Counted from the first letter of the stretch, positions 18,611 to 27,847 are shown. The stretch: DNA of 64,000 nt from Leptolyngbya sp. Heron Island J (GCF_000482245.1 NZ_AWNH01000008.1:1-64000), one strand, 5' to 3'. Numbers and translations are program-made. Notes: generated from the sequence alone by a model not told the origin.

Positions 18611-18688
18611 CCGTTCACCAGGAGCCACTAACACACTGTCTGGGTTAAAGTACATTTATGTACATTGACTGCTGCGGTATTCAGAATC

Positions 18689-19276
18689 ATGGCTAAGTTT
18701 TGGCGGCAGTGGCTAATTCATAGCGCGATCGCACTCACAACTACTAGCCTGCTGATCGTCCTATCGATCAAAGCCAGGCTGGAGATTTCAGCCTATCAAT
18801 CCCCCCGCCCTGAGGCCATCCTGGTGCTGGGTGGCGGTAATACCCGAGAGCCTGCTGCCGCCCAACTAGCCGCCCAAAATCCAGATCTCGACATATGGGT
18901 ATCCAGCGGCCTAGGTCCCACCCAAGCAAACGAAATCTTCTCAGCCCAGAACGTTGTCCTAACTCGGGTCAACCTGGACTATGACGCCACCGATACCGTA
19001 ACAAATTTTACAACCCTGGTTGCCGAACTACAGACCCACAACATTCGCCATATCTATTTAGTCACCTCCGACTTTCACATGCCCCGCTCCAAAGCCATCG
19101 CCTTCTGGGTGCTCGGCAGTCGCGGCATTGCCTACAGTCCGGTCACTGTTCCCTCCAACACACCACCGGAGCCGTATCACAAAATCCTGCGAGACGTTGC
19201 CCGCAGCTGGCTATGGCTCATCACCGGTCGCACTGGCTCCAGCCTGGACCCTGATCCGCCAGTTCGGTCTTCCTGA
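18689..19276 (+). CDS. YdcF/ElyC-like DUF218 membrane-anchored protein
   Basis: The 195-residue protein has one N-terminal membrane anchor (about residues 8-28). A DUF218 domain follows, with AILVLGGGNTREPAAAQLAA near 44, WVSSG, and IRHIYLVTSDFHMPRSKAIAF near 130. The glycine-rich loop and the Ser-Asp-x-H motif define the family. In Escherichia coli, ElyC affects lipid-carrier and cell-envelope metabolism; the biochemical role is unclear. A TTG at 18665 is possible, but ATG 18689 is chosen. A fragment of a paralogue lies at 17362. HIP1 sites reappear in this gene (18725), which marks the end of the AT-rich island. Confidence 0.75.
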   Translation: MAKFWRQWLIHSAIALTTTSLLIVLSIKARLEISAYQSPRPEAILVLGGGNTREPAAAQLAAQNPDLDIWVSSGLGPTQANEIFSAQNVVLTRVNLDYDATDTVTNFTTLVAELQTHNIRHIYLVTSDFHMPRSKAIAFWVLGSRGIAYSPVTVPSNTPPEPYHKILRDVARSWLWLITGRTGSSLDPDPPVRSS

Positions 19277-19646
19277 GAGGAGAGAGGGGAGATTGTACGG
19301 AGATAGATAAAATCTGGCGTTGCTGATCCTCGGTATGATTTTGTCTTGAAGATGTTGCTGTGTAGCGTTTCTCATCGATCGGTTCATCCTCTAAATCAGC
19401 AGCGGCTAAAATCTCAGGTTGGGACTGTGGATGGGGTGATGGGGGAGTTCAGTCGCGAGTGCTAGAGCGATTTAATCTGACGGAGGATAACACCTTTTGA
19501 TTTGCCTATCAATATCGTCATCAACTTGCTATCGGGGCCTACTCAGATTGCTTCATTTCAGGTTCGGTCGCCTTCACATACAGCACCAGTTCAACTAGAT
19601 ATTGAAGTGAGCTTTATAATGACTGTGTAAGGTTTGGAGCACCGCT
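19277..19646. other. 370-bp intergenic region
   Basis: It holds copy 1 of the 85-bp palindromic element (19319-19403) and a short purine-rich tract (about 19276-19293). About 240 bp in front of xisH remains, with no convincing gene and no clear promoter. Confidence 0.6.
19319..19403. repeat. 85-bp palindromic element, family R2, copy 1
   Basis: It starts GTTGCTGAT and ends ATCAGCAGC (8 of 9 complementary). The right half contains GATCGGTTCAT, shared with the copies at 21819 and 23941. It has the same 85-bp length as copies 2 (core) and 3. Confidence 0.75.
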
Positions 19647-20063
19647 GTGGCCAGGGACACATTTCATAACGTTGTCAGGACAGCACTCCTAAAAGAACAG
19701 TGGAAAATCACCCATGATCCCCTCGACTTGAAAGTGGGTGGTGTCGACATGGAAATTGACTTGGGTGCAGAAAGGATAATAGCTGCAGAACGGCAAGGTC
19801 AAAAAATTGCTGTCGAAATTAAAAGTTTTCTAAGCCAAGCTTCTGCAATTAGCGAATTCCATCGAGCACTCGGACAGTTTATAAACTATCGAACCGCTCT
19901 TGAATTTTACGAACCAGATCGAGTTCTCTATCTAGCTGTGCCAGATTTAACGTTCAACAGCTTTTTTCAGCTCGATTTTCCGAAAAGAGTTGTCAAAAAC
20001 AATACTCTCAAGCTCTTAATTTATGATGTTTCAGCCCAGGAGATCGTGCAATGGATAAATTAA
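19647..20063 (+). CDS. xisH: XisH-like PD-(D/E)XK nuclease-fold protein
   Basis: This is a homologue of XisH, an fdxN-element excision-controlling factor of heterocystous cyanobacteria. Most relatives lie far from any such element and have no known role. The protein has 138 residues with HDPLDLKVGGVDMEIDLGAE, AAERQGQKIAVEIKSF (the E-x-K of the nuclease fold, residues 55-60) and FHRALGQFINYRTAL. The start is GTG at 19647. It overlaps xisI by 13 bp, a typical pairing. Intact, in contrast to the decayed xisI at 18.4 kb. Confidence 0.88.
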   Translation: MARDTFHNVVRTALLKEQWKITHDPLDLKVGGVDMEIDLGAERIIAAERQGQKIAVEIKSFLSQASAISEFHRALGQFINYRTALEFYEPDRVLYLAVPDLTFNSFFQLDFPKRVVKNNTLKLLIYDVSAQEIVQWIN

Positions 20064-20386
20064 ACCAGTATCAAACAATCATCCAGGACCTGTTACTAGA
20101 ACACGCTAAGACAAAACCAGCTTATGGAGATATCGAAGTAGACGTTTCCTTCGATGCCGAGCGTCATCATTATCAGATCTGGCACACAGGCTGGTTACAA
20201 AAACGCTGGGTCCATCACTGCCCGATGCACTTTACTATCCGCAACAACAAAATCTGGCTACTTGCCAACTCCACTGAATACGATCTAGCTCAAGAACTTG
20301 TCGAGCAAGGCGTACCTAAACAAGACATTGTTCTGGGCTTTCACCCCAGCTATATGCGTGAACTGTCAGACTATGCCGTTGGCTAA
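20051..20386 (+). CDS. xisI: XisI-like protein
   Basis: The 111-residue partner of XisH. The family pattern is seen in YQTIIQDLLLEHAKTKPAYG, then FDAERHHYQIWHTGW, HFTIRNNKIWLLANSTEYDL and LVEQGVPKQDIVLGFHP. The start ATG lies inside the 3' end of xisH, so the two are translationally coupled. No integrated element or recombinase (xisF) is visible nearby, so an excision function here is doubtful. Its C-terminus identifies the remnant at 18390-18610. Confidence 0.88.
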   Translation: MDKLNQYQTIIQDLLLEHAKTKPAYGDIEVDVSFDAERHHYQIWHTGWLQKRWVHHCPMHFTIRNNKIWLLANSTEYDLAQELVEQGVPKQDIVLGFHPSYMRELSDYAVG

Positions 20387-20653
20387 CGGTTATTTCCTGT
20401 CTACAAACTACTGACTGATCGCAAAACAGCATTGCTGGTTACGATCGCCTCATCAGCATGCTCATTACCTCATCAAGTAAGGTAATGCAAAAGCTTGAAA
20501 TTTAGATCTGCGTACACGATTAGCCGACTTAGGGAGAGGCAAACTATCGCCAAAAGTCTGATCTACAAATTCATGGTGACACGTATCAATTATTATACGA
20601 TAGGCCTACATTTAGACCGCTTGACCTCCTATCTGTAACTGCTATTTGCCATC

Positions 20654-21808
20654 ATGAGTTTATACAGTACATTTACCTCAGAGTCCGTATCCGAAGGCCA
20701 TCCCGATAAAATGGCTGACCAGATTTCTGACGCCATTCTTGACGCGCTGCTTAGGGATGATATCCACTCCCGTGTGGCCGTAGAAACCATGGTCAAAACC
20801 GGTATGGCCATCATTGCTGGCGAAGTGCGGACTAGCACCTATGTGGATCTAGAAGATATTGTCCGCGATGTCATTCTAGACATTGGCTATGACAGCTCCG
20901 ATGTTGGATTTGATGGCGCTTCCTGTGCAGTAATCAATGCCATTGGCAAACAATCTGCTGATATTGCCATGGGTGTGGATGAAGGCGAAAACAAAGACCT
21001 GGGAGCAGGGGACCAGGGCCTGATGTTTGGCTATGCCACCAGCGAAACGGATGTGCTGATGCCAGCGCCGATCTACTACTCCCATCGGTTAGTAGAACGC
21101 CAGTCTTATTTACGTAAAAACCGAGTGCTGCCCTGGCTACGTCCTGATGCCAAAAGCCAGGTGACACTACGCTACGAAAATCGCAAGCCCGTGGCGGTTG
21201 ATGCGGTAGTTCTGTCGACTCAGCACGATCCAGATATTTCCCTAAGCGACATCCGTGAAGCGGTGATGGAAGAAATTATCAAGCCGGTGCTGCCTAACCA
21301 GTGGCTCCATGCTGAAACCCAGTATCACATTAACCCGACGGGCCAGTTTATTATTGGCGGTCCCGTGGGTGACTGCGGGCTGACCGGGCGGAAGATCATC
21401 GTGGATACTTATGGCGGTATGGCCCGCCATGGTGGGGGTGCCTTTTCCGGTAAGGACCCTTCCAAGGTAGACCGTTCGGCGGCCTATGCCGGTCGCTATG
21501 TGGCTAAAAATATTGTTGCTGCTGGCCTAGCGGACCTGTGTGAAATCCAGGTGTCCTATGCGATTGGTGTGGCGGAACCGACATCGATTTCAGTCAATAC
21601 TTTTGGCACCGGCAAACTGGAAGACGACAAAATTGCCATGCTGATTCGTGAGCATTTTGATCTACGTCCCCAGGGACTGATTAATATGCTCGACCTGCGT
21701 CGGCCTATTTATGGACCCACGGCGGCCTATGGTCACTTTGGGCGCGAGCTGCCTGACTTTACCTGGGAGAAAACGGATAAGGCTGAGCAGCTGAAGGCTG
21801 CTATGTAG
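20654..21808 (+). CDS. metK: S-adenosylmethionine synthetase, gammaproteobacterial type
   Basis: MetK makes SAM from methionine and ATP in the cytosol. The 384-residue protein has the metal/ATP motif SEGHPDK near residue 14, [12 protein letters not shown] near 117 and [19 protein letters not shown] near 259. It is complete. Its sequence (starting [20 protein letters not shown], with [16 protein letters not shown] and the C-terminal [20 protein letters not shown]) follows gammaproteobacterial MetK from end to end. Cyanobacterial MetK is about 420 residues and usually starts [20 protein letters not shown]. The next gene, ahcY, shows the same affinity, so joint transfer is likely. HIP1 occurs in this region, so transfer was not recent. 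Confidence 0.95.
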   Translation: MSLYSTFTSESVSEGHPDKMADQISDAILDALLRDDIHSRVAVETMVKTGMAIIAGEVRTSTYVDLEDIVRDVILDIGYDSSDVGFDGASCAVINAIGKQSADIAMGVDEGENKDLGAGDQGLMFGYATSETDVLMPAPIYYSHRLVERQSYLRKNRVLPWLRPDAKSQVTLRYENRKPVAVDAVVLSTQHDPDISLSDIREAVMEEIIKPVLPNQWLHAETQYHINPTGQFIIGGPVGDCGLTGRKIIVDTYGGMARHGGGAFSGKDPSKVDRSAAYAGRYVAKNIVAAGLADLCEIQVSYAIGVAEPTSISVNTFGTGKLEDDKIAMLIREHFDLRPQGLINMLDLRRPIYGPTAAYGHFGRELPDFTWEKTDKAEQLKAAM

Positions 21809-21815
21809 GATGTTT

Positions 21816-21906
21816 GTCGTTGCTGCTCCTCGGTCTGACTCGATTGGCAAGCTGCCGATCGGTGACGCTTTTAAGCGCTCGGTTCATCGTCCCAAGCAGC
21901 AACGAC
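21816..21906. repeat. 85-bp palindromic element, family R2, copy 2
   Basis: GTCGTTGCTGC (21816-21826) is exactly complementary to GCAGCAACGAC (21896-21906), with the 85-bp core at 21819-21903. CTCGGTTCATC is shared with the other copies. It starts 8 bp after the metK stop, so on the transcript it may end or separate metK from ahcY. Confidence 0.75.
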
Positions 21907-22034
21907 GACAGCTGGCCTGTTTGGACAACTTTACGTACATGAGCAGTCGGTGTAGCGGCTGCTTATAAACTGGTCTGGCGGCATAATGAAATGTACGGTC
22001 AGATCACGTCTGTCAAATTAAGCACTAGGAAATC

Positions 22035-23420
22035 ATGAGCGCAAATTTACTTACACGGGACTATAAGGTCGCTGATATCAATCTGGCTAGCTGGGGTCGT
22101 AAGGAAATTGCGATCGCAGAAGGCGAAATGCCAGCCCTAATGGCTATTCGCAGCAAGTATAACCAAAGCAAGCCCCTGGCTGGAGCCAAGATCATCGGCT
22201 GCATCCACATGACCATTCAGACTGCCGTTTTGATCGAAACCCTGATTGAGCTGGGTGCTGAAGTCCGCTGGTCGTCCTGCAACATCTTTTCAACCCAGGA
22301 CCATGCCGCCGCCGCCATTGCCGAAGCCGGTGTACCCGTCTTTGCCTGGAAAGGTGAAACTGAAGAAGAGTACATGTGGTGCATTGAGCAGACCTGTCGT
22401 ACCCCTGAAGGCGAACTGTGGAATGCCAACATGATTTTGGACGATGGCGGTGACCTCACCGGCTACATCCACGAAACCTATCCCGAAATGCTCACCAATA
22501 TCCACGGGGTGACCGAGGAAACCACTACCGGTGTGCATCGCCTTTACGAAATGCTGGAAAAAGGCGAACTCAAGATTCCGGCGGTCAACGTCAATGACTC
22601 AGTCACTAAGGCCAAAAACGATAACAAGTATGGCTGCCGCCACAGTCTCAACGACGCCATCAAGCGCGGTACCGATCACCTGATGGCCGGTAAAAAAGCC
22701 CTGGTGATTGGCTACGGCGATGTCGGTAAGGGCTCAGTCGCGTCTTTGCGCCAGGAAGGCATGATCGTCAAGGTGGCTGAAGTTGATCCCATCTGTGCCA
22801 TGCAAGCCTGTATGGATGGCTATGAGGTCGTTTCGCCTTACATCAACGGTGTCAACGACGGTACTGCTGCTAGCGTTAACAAAGAGTTGTTGGCCACTAC
22901 CGATCTGTTGGTCACATCTACCGGCAATGTCAATGTCTGTGATGCCAATATGCTGGCAGCGCTCAAGCCTAGCGCAGTTGTTTGCAACATTGGTCACTTC
23001 GACAACGAAATCGACACGGCCTATATGCGTAAAGCCTGGCAGTGGGAAGAGGTGAAGCCTCAGGTCCACAAGGTGTATCGCAGTGATGATCCTCAAGACT
23101 TTTTGCTGTTGCTAGCCGAAGGTCGTTTGGTCAACCTGGGTAACGCCACCGGCCATCCCTCCCGGATTATGGATGGTTCCTTTGCCAACCAGGTACTGGC
23201 CCAAATGTTCTTGTTTGAGCGTAAGTTTGCTGATCTGTCAGAGTCCGAGAAGGCCAATGCAATTACGGTAGAGGTACTACCGAAGCACCTTGATGAAGAA
23301 GTGGCTCGCTATATGGTCGAAGGCTTTGGTGGTGTGATCACCAAACTGACTCAGACCCAGGCGGATTACATCAATGTGGCTGTAGAAGGTCCTTACAAGA
23401 CAGATAGCTACAAGTACTAA
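22035..23420 (+). CDS. ahcY: S-adenosylhomocysteine hydrolase, gammaproteobacterial type
   Basis: AhcY splits SAH into homocysteine and adenosine, closing the SAM cycle next to metK. The protein has 461 residues. It has the substrate segment [20 protein letters not shown] near 190, the NAD-binding GYGDVGKG near 225, [11 protein letters not shown] near 297 and the C-terminal [12 protein letters not shown]. Catalytic Lys, Asp, His and Cys positions are kept. It closely follows Pseudomonas-type AhcY, apart from a shorter loop around [20 protein letters not shown]. Cyanobacterial SAH hydrolases are typically shorter. I looked for the SAH riboswitch that precedes many proteobacterial copies and did not find it. 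Confidence 0.95.
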   Translation: MSANLLTRDYKVADINLASWGRKEIAIAEGEMPALMAIRSKYNQSKPLAGAKIIGCIHMTIQTAVLIETLIELGAEVRWSSCNIFSTQDHAAAAIAEAGVPVFAWKGETEEEYMWCIEQTCRTPEGELWNANMILDDGGDLTGYIHETYPEMLTNIHGVTEETTTGVHRLYEMLEKGELKIPAVNVNDSVTKAKNDNKYGCRHSLNDAIKRGTDHLMAGKKALVIGYGDVGKGSVASLRQEGMIVKVAEVDPICAMQACMDGYEVVSPYINGVNDGTAASVNKELLATTDLLVTSTGNVNVCDANMLAALKPSAVVCNIGHFDNEIDTAYMRKAWQWEEVKPQVHKVYRSDDPQDFLLLLAEGRLVNLGNATGHPSRIMDGSFANQVLAQMFLFERKFADLSESEKANAITVEVLPKHLDEEVARYMVEGFGGVITKLTQTQADYINVAVEGPYKTDSYKY

Positions 23421-23498
23421 GGTGTGTGTGCAGACAAATAAACTACTGTTTTAAGAGGCTTGGCGATCTCTAATCGGAGAGTTGCGTCATTTGTCGGA

Positions 23499-23590
23499 GG
23501 CCCTCATCCCCCACCCCCTTCTCCCCACGGGAGAAGGGGAGTCAGATCAAAGTCCCTCTCCCACAGGGAGAGGGATTTAGGGTGAGGGCC
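23499..23590. repeat. Dispersed GC-rich palindromic repeat, family R1, copy 2
   Basis: GGCCCTCA (23499-23506) is exactly complementary to TGAGGGCC (23583-23590). Inside are the same CCCCTTCTCCC, AGAAGGGGAG, CAAAGTCCCTC and GGGAGAGGGATTTAGGG blocks as in the copy at 62-143. Confidence 0.8.
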
Positions 23591-23680
23591 AATGCAGTAC
23601 CTAGAGCGACTTTTCAGTCTAATCTTCTAGATATGTATACACAGTAGCTTGGTAAGGGGAGGACTCTGTGCCTAATCATT

Positions 23681-23721
23681 AATAGCCTGGCTTCTTTAAA
23701 CGAGGAGGCCAGGCTATTTTT
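23681..23721 (+). terminator. Intrinsic terminator
   Basis: AATAGCCTGGC (23681-23691) pairs perfectly with GCCAGGCTATT (23708-23718), and a run of five T follows. It is oriented for plus-strand transcription. It lies 260 bp after ahcY, beyond the R1 repeat. It may therefore end an unannotated transcript that starts between 23.59 and 23.68 kb rather than the ahcY mRNA. Confidence 0.85.
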
Positions 23722-23940
23722 GTAAGTGCTGCCCGTAGTCCATCCCCGTTCGCCATGCGGTCGGCTCCAGCATTCTGAGGGTTTTATCCGAAAATGTTCT
23801 GAAGTTTGGCTGTCCGAGTGAAGGGTAAATAAAGTAAATAGGTGGTTTTCCCCTGGCTTTGATTAAAGTCATTTGTCCACTCAGGAGAACCTGTCAGCTG
23901 AGGATAAACTTAGAATGGCAGCCACCTATATTGGTTCGGC

Positions 23941-24025
23941 ATTGCTGATTTTTGGGATGGCTTTAGATATGAGCAGCTTTTGAATAGCAACGCTTCTAGA
24001 TCGGTTCATTCCCTAGATCAGCAAT
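23941..24025. repeat. 85-bp palindromic element, family R2, copy 3
   Basis: ATTGCTGAT (23941-23949) is exactly complementary to ATCAGCAAT (24017-24025). GATCGGTTCAT is shared with copy 1. It ends 32 bp before the start codon of the GDP-fucose synthase gene, so it lies in that gene's leader or promoter. Confidence 0.75.
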
Positions 24026-24057
24026 CGTATTCATTTTTTACCGATATCATCACCATT

Positions 24058-25002
24058 ATGGAAACTAACGCCAAGATATACGTTGCTGGCCATAATGGCC
24101 TTGTTGGTAGTGCAATTGTTCGTGCGCTCAAAGACCGGGGCTATACAAATTTAATTCTTAAAAGTAGCAAAGAGCTGGACCTGTGCCGTCAGGCTGATGT
24201 GGAGGCGTTTTTTGAGACGACTAAACCTGACTATGTCTTTTTGGCGGCGGCTAAAGTCGGTGGTATCCATGCTAATAACACCTATCGCGCCTCGTTTCTC
24301 TATGACAACTTGATGATTGAGGCCAATGTGATTCATGGTGCCTACAAGGTTGGTGTTAAAAAGCTATTGTTCCTGGGGTCCTCCTGTATTTATCCGAAGC
24401 TAGCGCCACAGCCGATGCGGGAAGAACACCTGCTGACGGGGGCGCTGGAGCCGACCAATGAACCCTATGCGATCGCAAAAATTGCGGGGCTCAAACTCTG
24501 TGAAAACTACTGTCGGCAGTATGGTGTAGATTTTATCTCCGCTATGCCCACTAACCTGTACGGCATCAACGATAACTTTGACCTGGCCAACTCCCACGTA
24601 CTGCCAGCCCTGATGCGTAAATTCCACGAAGCCAAGCTCGCCAACCAGCCGTCGGCAGAAGTCTGGGGCAGCGGCAGCCCCCTGCGTGAGTTTCTCTATG
24701 TGGATGACCTGGCGGATGGTTTGCTATTCCTGATGGATAACTATAGCGGTACTGAATTTGTCAATATCGGTAGCAGCAAGGAAGTCTCGATTAAGGAACT
24801 AGCCCTGACTATTAAGGAAGTGGTGGGCTATGAAGGCGAGATTGTGTTTGATAGCAGTAAGCCCGATGGTACTCCCCGCAAGCTGATGGACCCAGCCAAG
24901 CTGACGGCCCTGGGCTGGCAAGCGCAAACGTCGCTGAAAGACGGGATTGCCAAAACCTATGATTGGTTCCTGCTGCATTATGAGTCCTTACGTGGGGTAT
25001 AG
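24058..25002 (+). CDS. fcl: GDP-L-fucose synthase
   Basis: The enzyme (also called WcaG) epimerises and reduces GDP-4-keto-6-deoxymannose to GDP-L-fucose, a donor for EPS glycosyltransferases. The 314-residue SDR protein has the NADP-binding [13 protein letters not shown] near residue 8, LGSSCIYP near 108, and the catalytic Y-x3-K in [18 protein letters not shown] near 135. An upstream in-frame start at 23980 exists, but those codons lie in the R2 palindrome. ATG 24058 begins just before the Rossmann strand and is chosen. No GDP-mannose dehydratase gene (gmd) is in the window; it must be elsewhere. The product may feed the EPS block at 1.5-17 kb. Confidence 0.93.
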   Translation: METNAKIYVAGHNGLVGSAIVRALKDRGYTNLILKSSKELDLCRQADVEAFFETTKPDYVFLAAAKVGGIHANNTYRASFLYDNLMIEANVIHGAYKVGVKKLLFLGSSCIYPKLAPQPMREEHLLTGALEPTNEPYAIAKIAGLKLCENYCRQYGVDFISAMPTNLYGINDNFDLANSHVLPALMRKFHEAKLANQPSAEVWGSGSPLREFLYVDDLADGLLFLMDNYSGTEFVNIGSSKEVSIKELALTIKEVVGYEGEIVFDSSKPDGTPRKLMDPAKLTALGWQAQTSLKDGIAKTYDWFLLHYESLRGV

Positions 25003-25031
25003 ATAGAGTTGCACTCACCCAAACTCTGACT

Positions 25032-27779
25032 ATGGGTCAACTCCTGGCACATCGCTATCGCATTGAAAAATTTATGGGTCAGGGGGGGTTTGGTAAAGTT
25101 TTCCTGGCCCATGATCAGCAATTACCGGGCAGCCCTCTGTGTGTTGTTAAACAGCTCAATCCGATCCATACCGAGGCGTTAGAGACAGCGACTCGGTTGT
25201 TTAATCTGGAGGCGGAAACGCTCTATCGGTTGGGGGAACATCCTCAAATTCCGAGACTGCTGGCCCACATTGAGGAAGCGGGGGAGCTGTACCTGGTGCA
25301 GGAGTATATTCCCGGACAGTCTCTCGCGGATGAGTTTAGGACGAGCAGGCTCAGTGTGGACCAGGCGATTGCCTTTCTGCAGGATTTGCTGACGGTGCTG
25401 GCGGCTGTCCATAGTCAACAGGTGATTCATCGGGATATTAAACCGAGTAATATTTTGCGGCGGCAGGGGACCGGACAGCTGGTGCTGATTGATTTTGGGG
25501 CGGTGAAGGCGCTGCAGGCGGCACCCAGTGGCGATCTGACGGTGGCGATTGGTTCTCTGGGCTATATGGCTCCGGAACAGCAGGCGGCTCGTCCGTGTTT
25601 TGGTAGTGATTTGTATAGCTTGGGGATGGTTGTTCTCCAGGGGCTATCGGGTCGTCATCCTATGGGTTTTGAGATGCCGGTGACCTGTGCTGGGGTGGGG
25701 GTGAGGGTGCCGGGCTGGCTGGCTGGGGTGATTGATCGGCTGGTGTGTTTGGATCATCGTGAGCGTTTTGGGACGGCGGCGGCAGCGCTGCGGGCGTTGT
25801 GTGGGAGAGAGGGTGAATCAGGGAGGTCGACTCAAGCGACGATGTTGTTGGGAGATGCTTCTGGTGGGAAGTTGGGGGCGGGGGCGTTGGGTTTCAGGAG
25901 TTCAACCCAACCTACGGTTCCGTCTGCGTCTGGTTATTCTCAACAGGCTGATCGGAATCGGCAGGCGTTGTTGAATAAGGTGCGTCGCTTTTGGATTGAG
26001 GGTGTGCTTGATCGTTCTCTCCATGGTCAGGTGCTGCTGCATCTTGGTTTAGAGGAACGGCCTGATGCGATCGCGCCTCCCTGGCAGATTACCTATGGGA
26101 CTCCAGGGCAGTCGCCTCAGCCTTTGCCAGCAGGTACTCAGGTCAGTCATGTATTTGAGGCCATTGGTGAGGGGCGGACGTTGCTGATCTTGGGTGAGCC
26201 GGGGGCGGGTAAAACGACAACGCTGCTGAGTCTGACGCGTCAGTTGTTAGAGCGACCGTCTCAGCGGTTGCCGGTAATTTTTAATTTGTCGTCGTGGCTC
26301 AATGGTCCCATTGAACCGTGGCTGGTGAAAGAGCTGAATAGTAAATATCAGGTACCTAAGGCCATTGGCCGCCGCTGGGTGGATGAACAGCAGTTGCTGT
26401 TGTTGTTAGATGGTCTAGATGAGGTGGGGTTCGGCCGTCGAGCTGCCTGTGTGGCGGCTCTCAATCAGTTTCATCAAGACTATGGTCCCGAGATGGTGGT
26501 TTGCTGTCGCATTCGTGACTATGAGATTCTTCCCCATAAGCTACAGTTCCAGGCAGCGCTTTACTTACGCCCTCTGACAGACAAACAGATTTTGACCTAT
26601 CTCAATCGTCCAGATCAGGGATTGACGGGACTAAAGTCGTTGTTGGAACAGAATGCGGCTGTGCAAGATACGACAACTTCTCTGCGGTCCCTGGCGCGCT
26701 CGCCCTTGATTTTAAACATTATGGTGCTGACCTATCAAGGTGTATCTTCAGCAGAGATTTTACGCCTGGGTCAGCATCAAGACTACCGTGACTATCAACA
26801 TCAGTTGTTTGATGCCTATATTCAGCGGATGTTGGAGCGACGTCCGCCCGGTGCCTATCGGCCTGAGCAAATTAAGGGATGGCTCCGGTCTCTGGCGCAG
26901 CGATTGGTCATGACGTCCCAGACTGTCTTTTTGATTGAGCGCATACAACCGGATTGGCTGCAGCCTGGGCTGAGATGGGTATATGTGGCGGGGTTGTGGT
27001 GTAGCTTTTTTGCGATCGCAATTCTGCTCGGAGCCCAGGTCTTGGCTCCCGATCGGTTGTTGTTGGCGGTGGTGTTGGGGGGGCTCATTTGCAGTCGCAT
27101 CTTTGGTGTTAGTCGTATTACCCCAGCTGAAACCCTGCGCTGGTCGTGGCGACAGGCGCGCAATAATTTGCTGTTGGGTCTCACCCTGGGGCCGCCCATC
27201 GGCTGGAGTCTTAAAGTTGGTTTTGGGTTTATATTTGGCGATGGTCCCTGTCTACTCAATGGCACCTGTCTTGCTAACCACAGCCTGATTGGCCTAGCGT
27301 TTGGTGCCACCCTCGGTCTGACGTTTGGCCTGATTCGGGGCTTGAGTGGGAAACAGGTGGGGAATACTAGTCGACCCAACGCGGGGATCTGGCAGTCTGT
27401 CCGCAATTCTACCCTCTTTGCCCTGGTATCCATGGTCACTCTCTATGTACCTGGATTTCTGTTGGGTAATACTAAAGCGTCGTTCTGGGCCGCTACTGGT
27501 CTGGCGTTTGGCTTTGCTGCAGGCGGCGGTGAGGCGTTGATTAAACACACTCTCCTCAGGATGATGCTGACCATGAGCGGAGCCACTCCCTGGAACTACA
27601 GTAAATTTTTAGACTATGCTGTGGCCAGTATCTTTTTGCAAAAGGTCGGGGGTGGCTATATGTTTGTTCACCGACTGTTGTTAGAGCATTTTGCAGCACA
27701 AGGAAAAGAGAATGACCCGTCGCTGACGCGGGTAGCGAAAGCATCTACAGTGTTGGGTTCTACGGATAAAAAGACATGA
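25032..27779 (+). CDS. Ser/Thr protein kinase-NACHT-membrane fusion protein
   Basis: Residues 8-260 are a Hanks-type kinase with the glycine loop GQGGFGKV, the lysine in VVKQL, HRDIKPSNIL and DFGAVK, so it should be active. A NACHT NTPase follows, with Walker A GEPGAGKTTTLLSL near 388 and Walker B LLLLLDGLDEVG near 457. From about 645 to 830 come several hydrophobic segments. The C-terminal YMFVHRLLLEHFAAQ near 877 is a motif seen in cyanobacterial NACHT membrane proteins. NACHT proteins are STAND switches, some of which defend against phage. It starts 29 bp after fcl but need not share its function. The role is unknown. Confidence 0.85.
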   Translation: MGQLLAHRYRIEKFMGQGGFGKVFLAHDQQLPGSPLCVVKQLNPIHTEALETATRLFNLEAETLYRLGEHPQIPRLLAHIEEAGELYLVQEYIPGQSLADEFRTSRLSVDQAIAFLQDLLTVLAAVHSQQVIHRDIKPSNILRRQGTGQLVLIDFGAVKALQAAPSGDLTVAIGSLGYMAPEQQAARPCFGSDLYSLGMVVLQGLSGRHPMGFEMPVTCAGVGVRVPGWLAGVIDRLVCLDHRERFGTAAAALRALCGREGESGRSTQATMLLGDASGGKLGAGALGFRSSTQPTVPSASGYSQQADRNRQALLNKVRRFWIEGVLDRSLHGQVLLHLGLEERPDAIAPPWQITYGTPGQSPQPLPAGTQVSHVFEAIGEGRTLLILGEPGAGKTTTLLSLTRQLLERPSQRLPVIFNLSSWLNGPIEPWLVKELNSKYQVPKAIGRRWVDEQQLLLLLDGLDEVGFGRRAACVAALNQFHQDYGPEMVVCCRIRDYEILPHKLQFQAALYLRPLTDKQILTYLNRPDQGLTGLKSLLEQNAAVQDTTTSLRSLARSPLILNIMVLTYQGVSSAEILRLGQHQDYRDYQHQLFDAYIQRMLERRPPGAYRPEQIKGWLRSLAQRLVMTSQTVFLIERIQPDWLQPGLRWVYVAGLWCSFFAIAILLGAQVLAPDRLLLAVVLGGLICSRIFGVSRITPAETLRWSWRQARNNLLLGLTLGPPIGWSLKVGFGFIFGDGPCLLNGTCLANHSLIGLAFGATLGLTFGLIRGLSGKQVGNTSRPNAGIWQSVRNSTLFALVSMVTLYVPGFLLGNTKASFWAATGLAFGFAAGGGEALIKHTLLRMMLTMSGATPWNYSKFLDYAVASIFLQKVGGGYMFVHRLLLEHFAAQGKENDPSLTRVAKASTVLGSTDKKT

Positions 27780-27847
27780 TAAAGCTGCAATCTTCAATTT
27801 GATGAAGACCTGACAAACGTGGGAAATATTGATATTGTAGTAAATGG

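Larger units (their letters stand above)
23421..24057. other. 637-bp intergenic region between ahcY and the GDP-fucose synthase gene
   Basis: It contains the R1 palindrome (23499-23590), a possible small-RNA segment ending in a clear intrinsic terminator (23681-23721), and R2 copy 3 (23941-24025). I see no protein gene in it. Confidence 0.6.

Noticed and set aside
21809-22034. SAH riboswitch before ahcY
   Set aside because: The characteristic GAGGAGCGCUGCAAC-type core is absent; the GCAGCAAC here belongs to the 85-bp repeat.
23980-24057. N-terminal extension of GDP-fucose synthase
   Set aside because: These codons lie in the 85-bp palindrome and the family starts at the downstream ATG.
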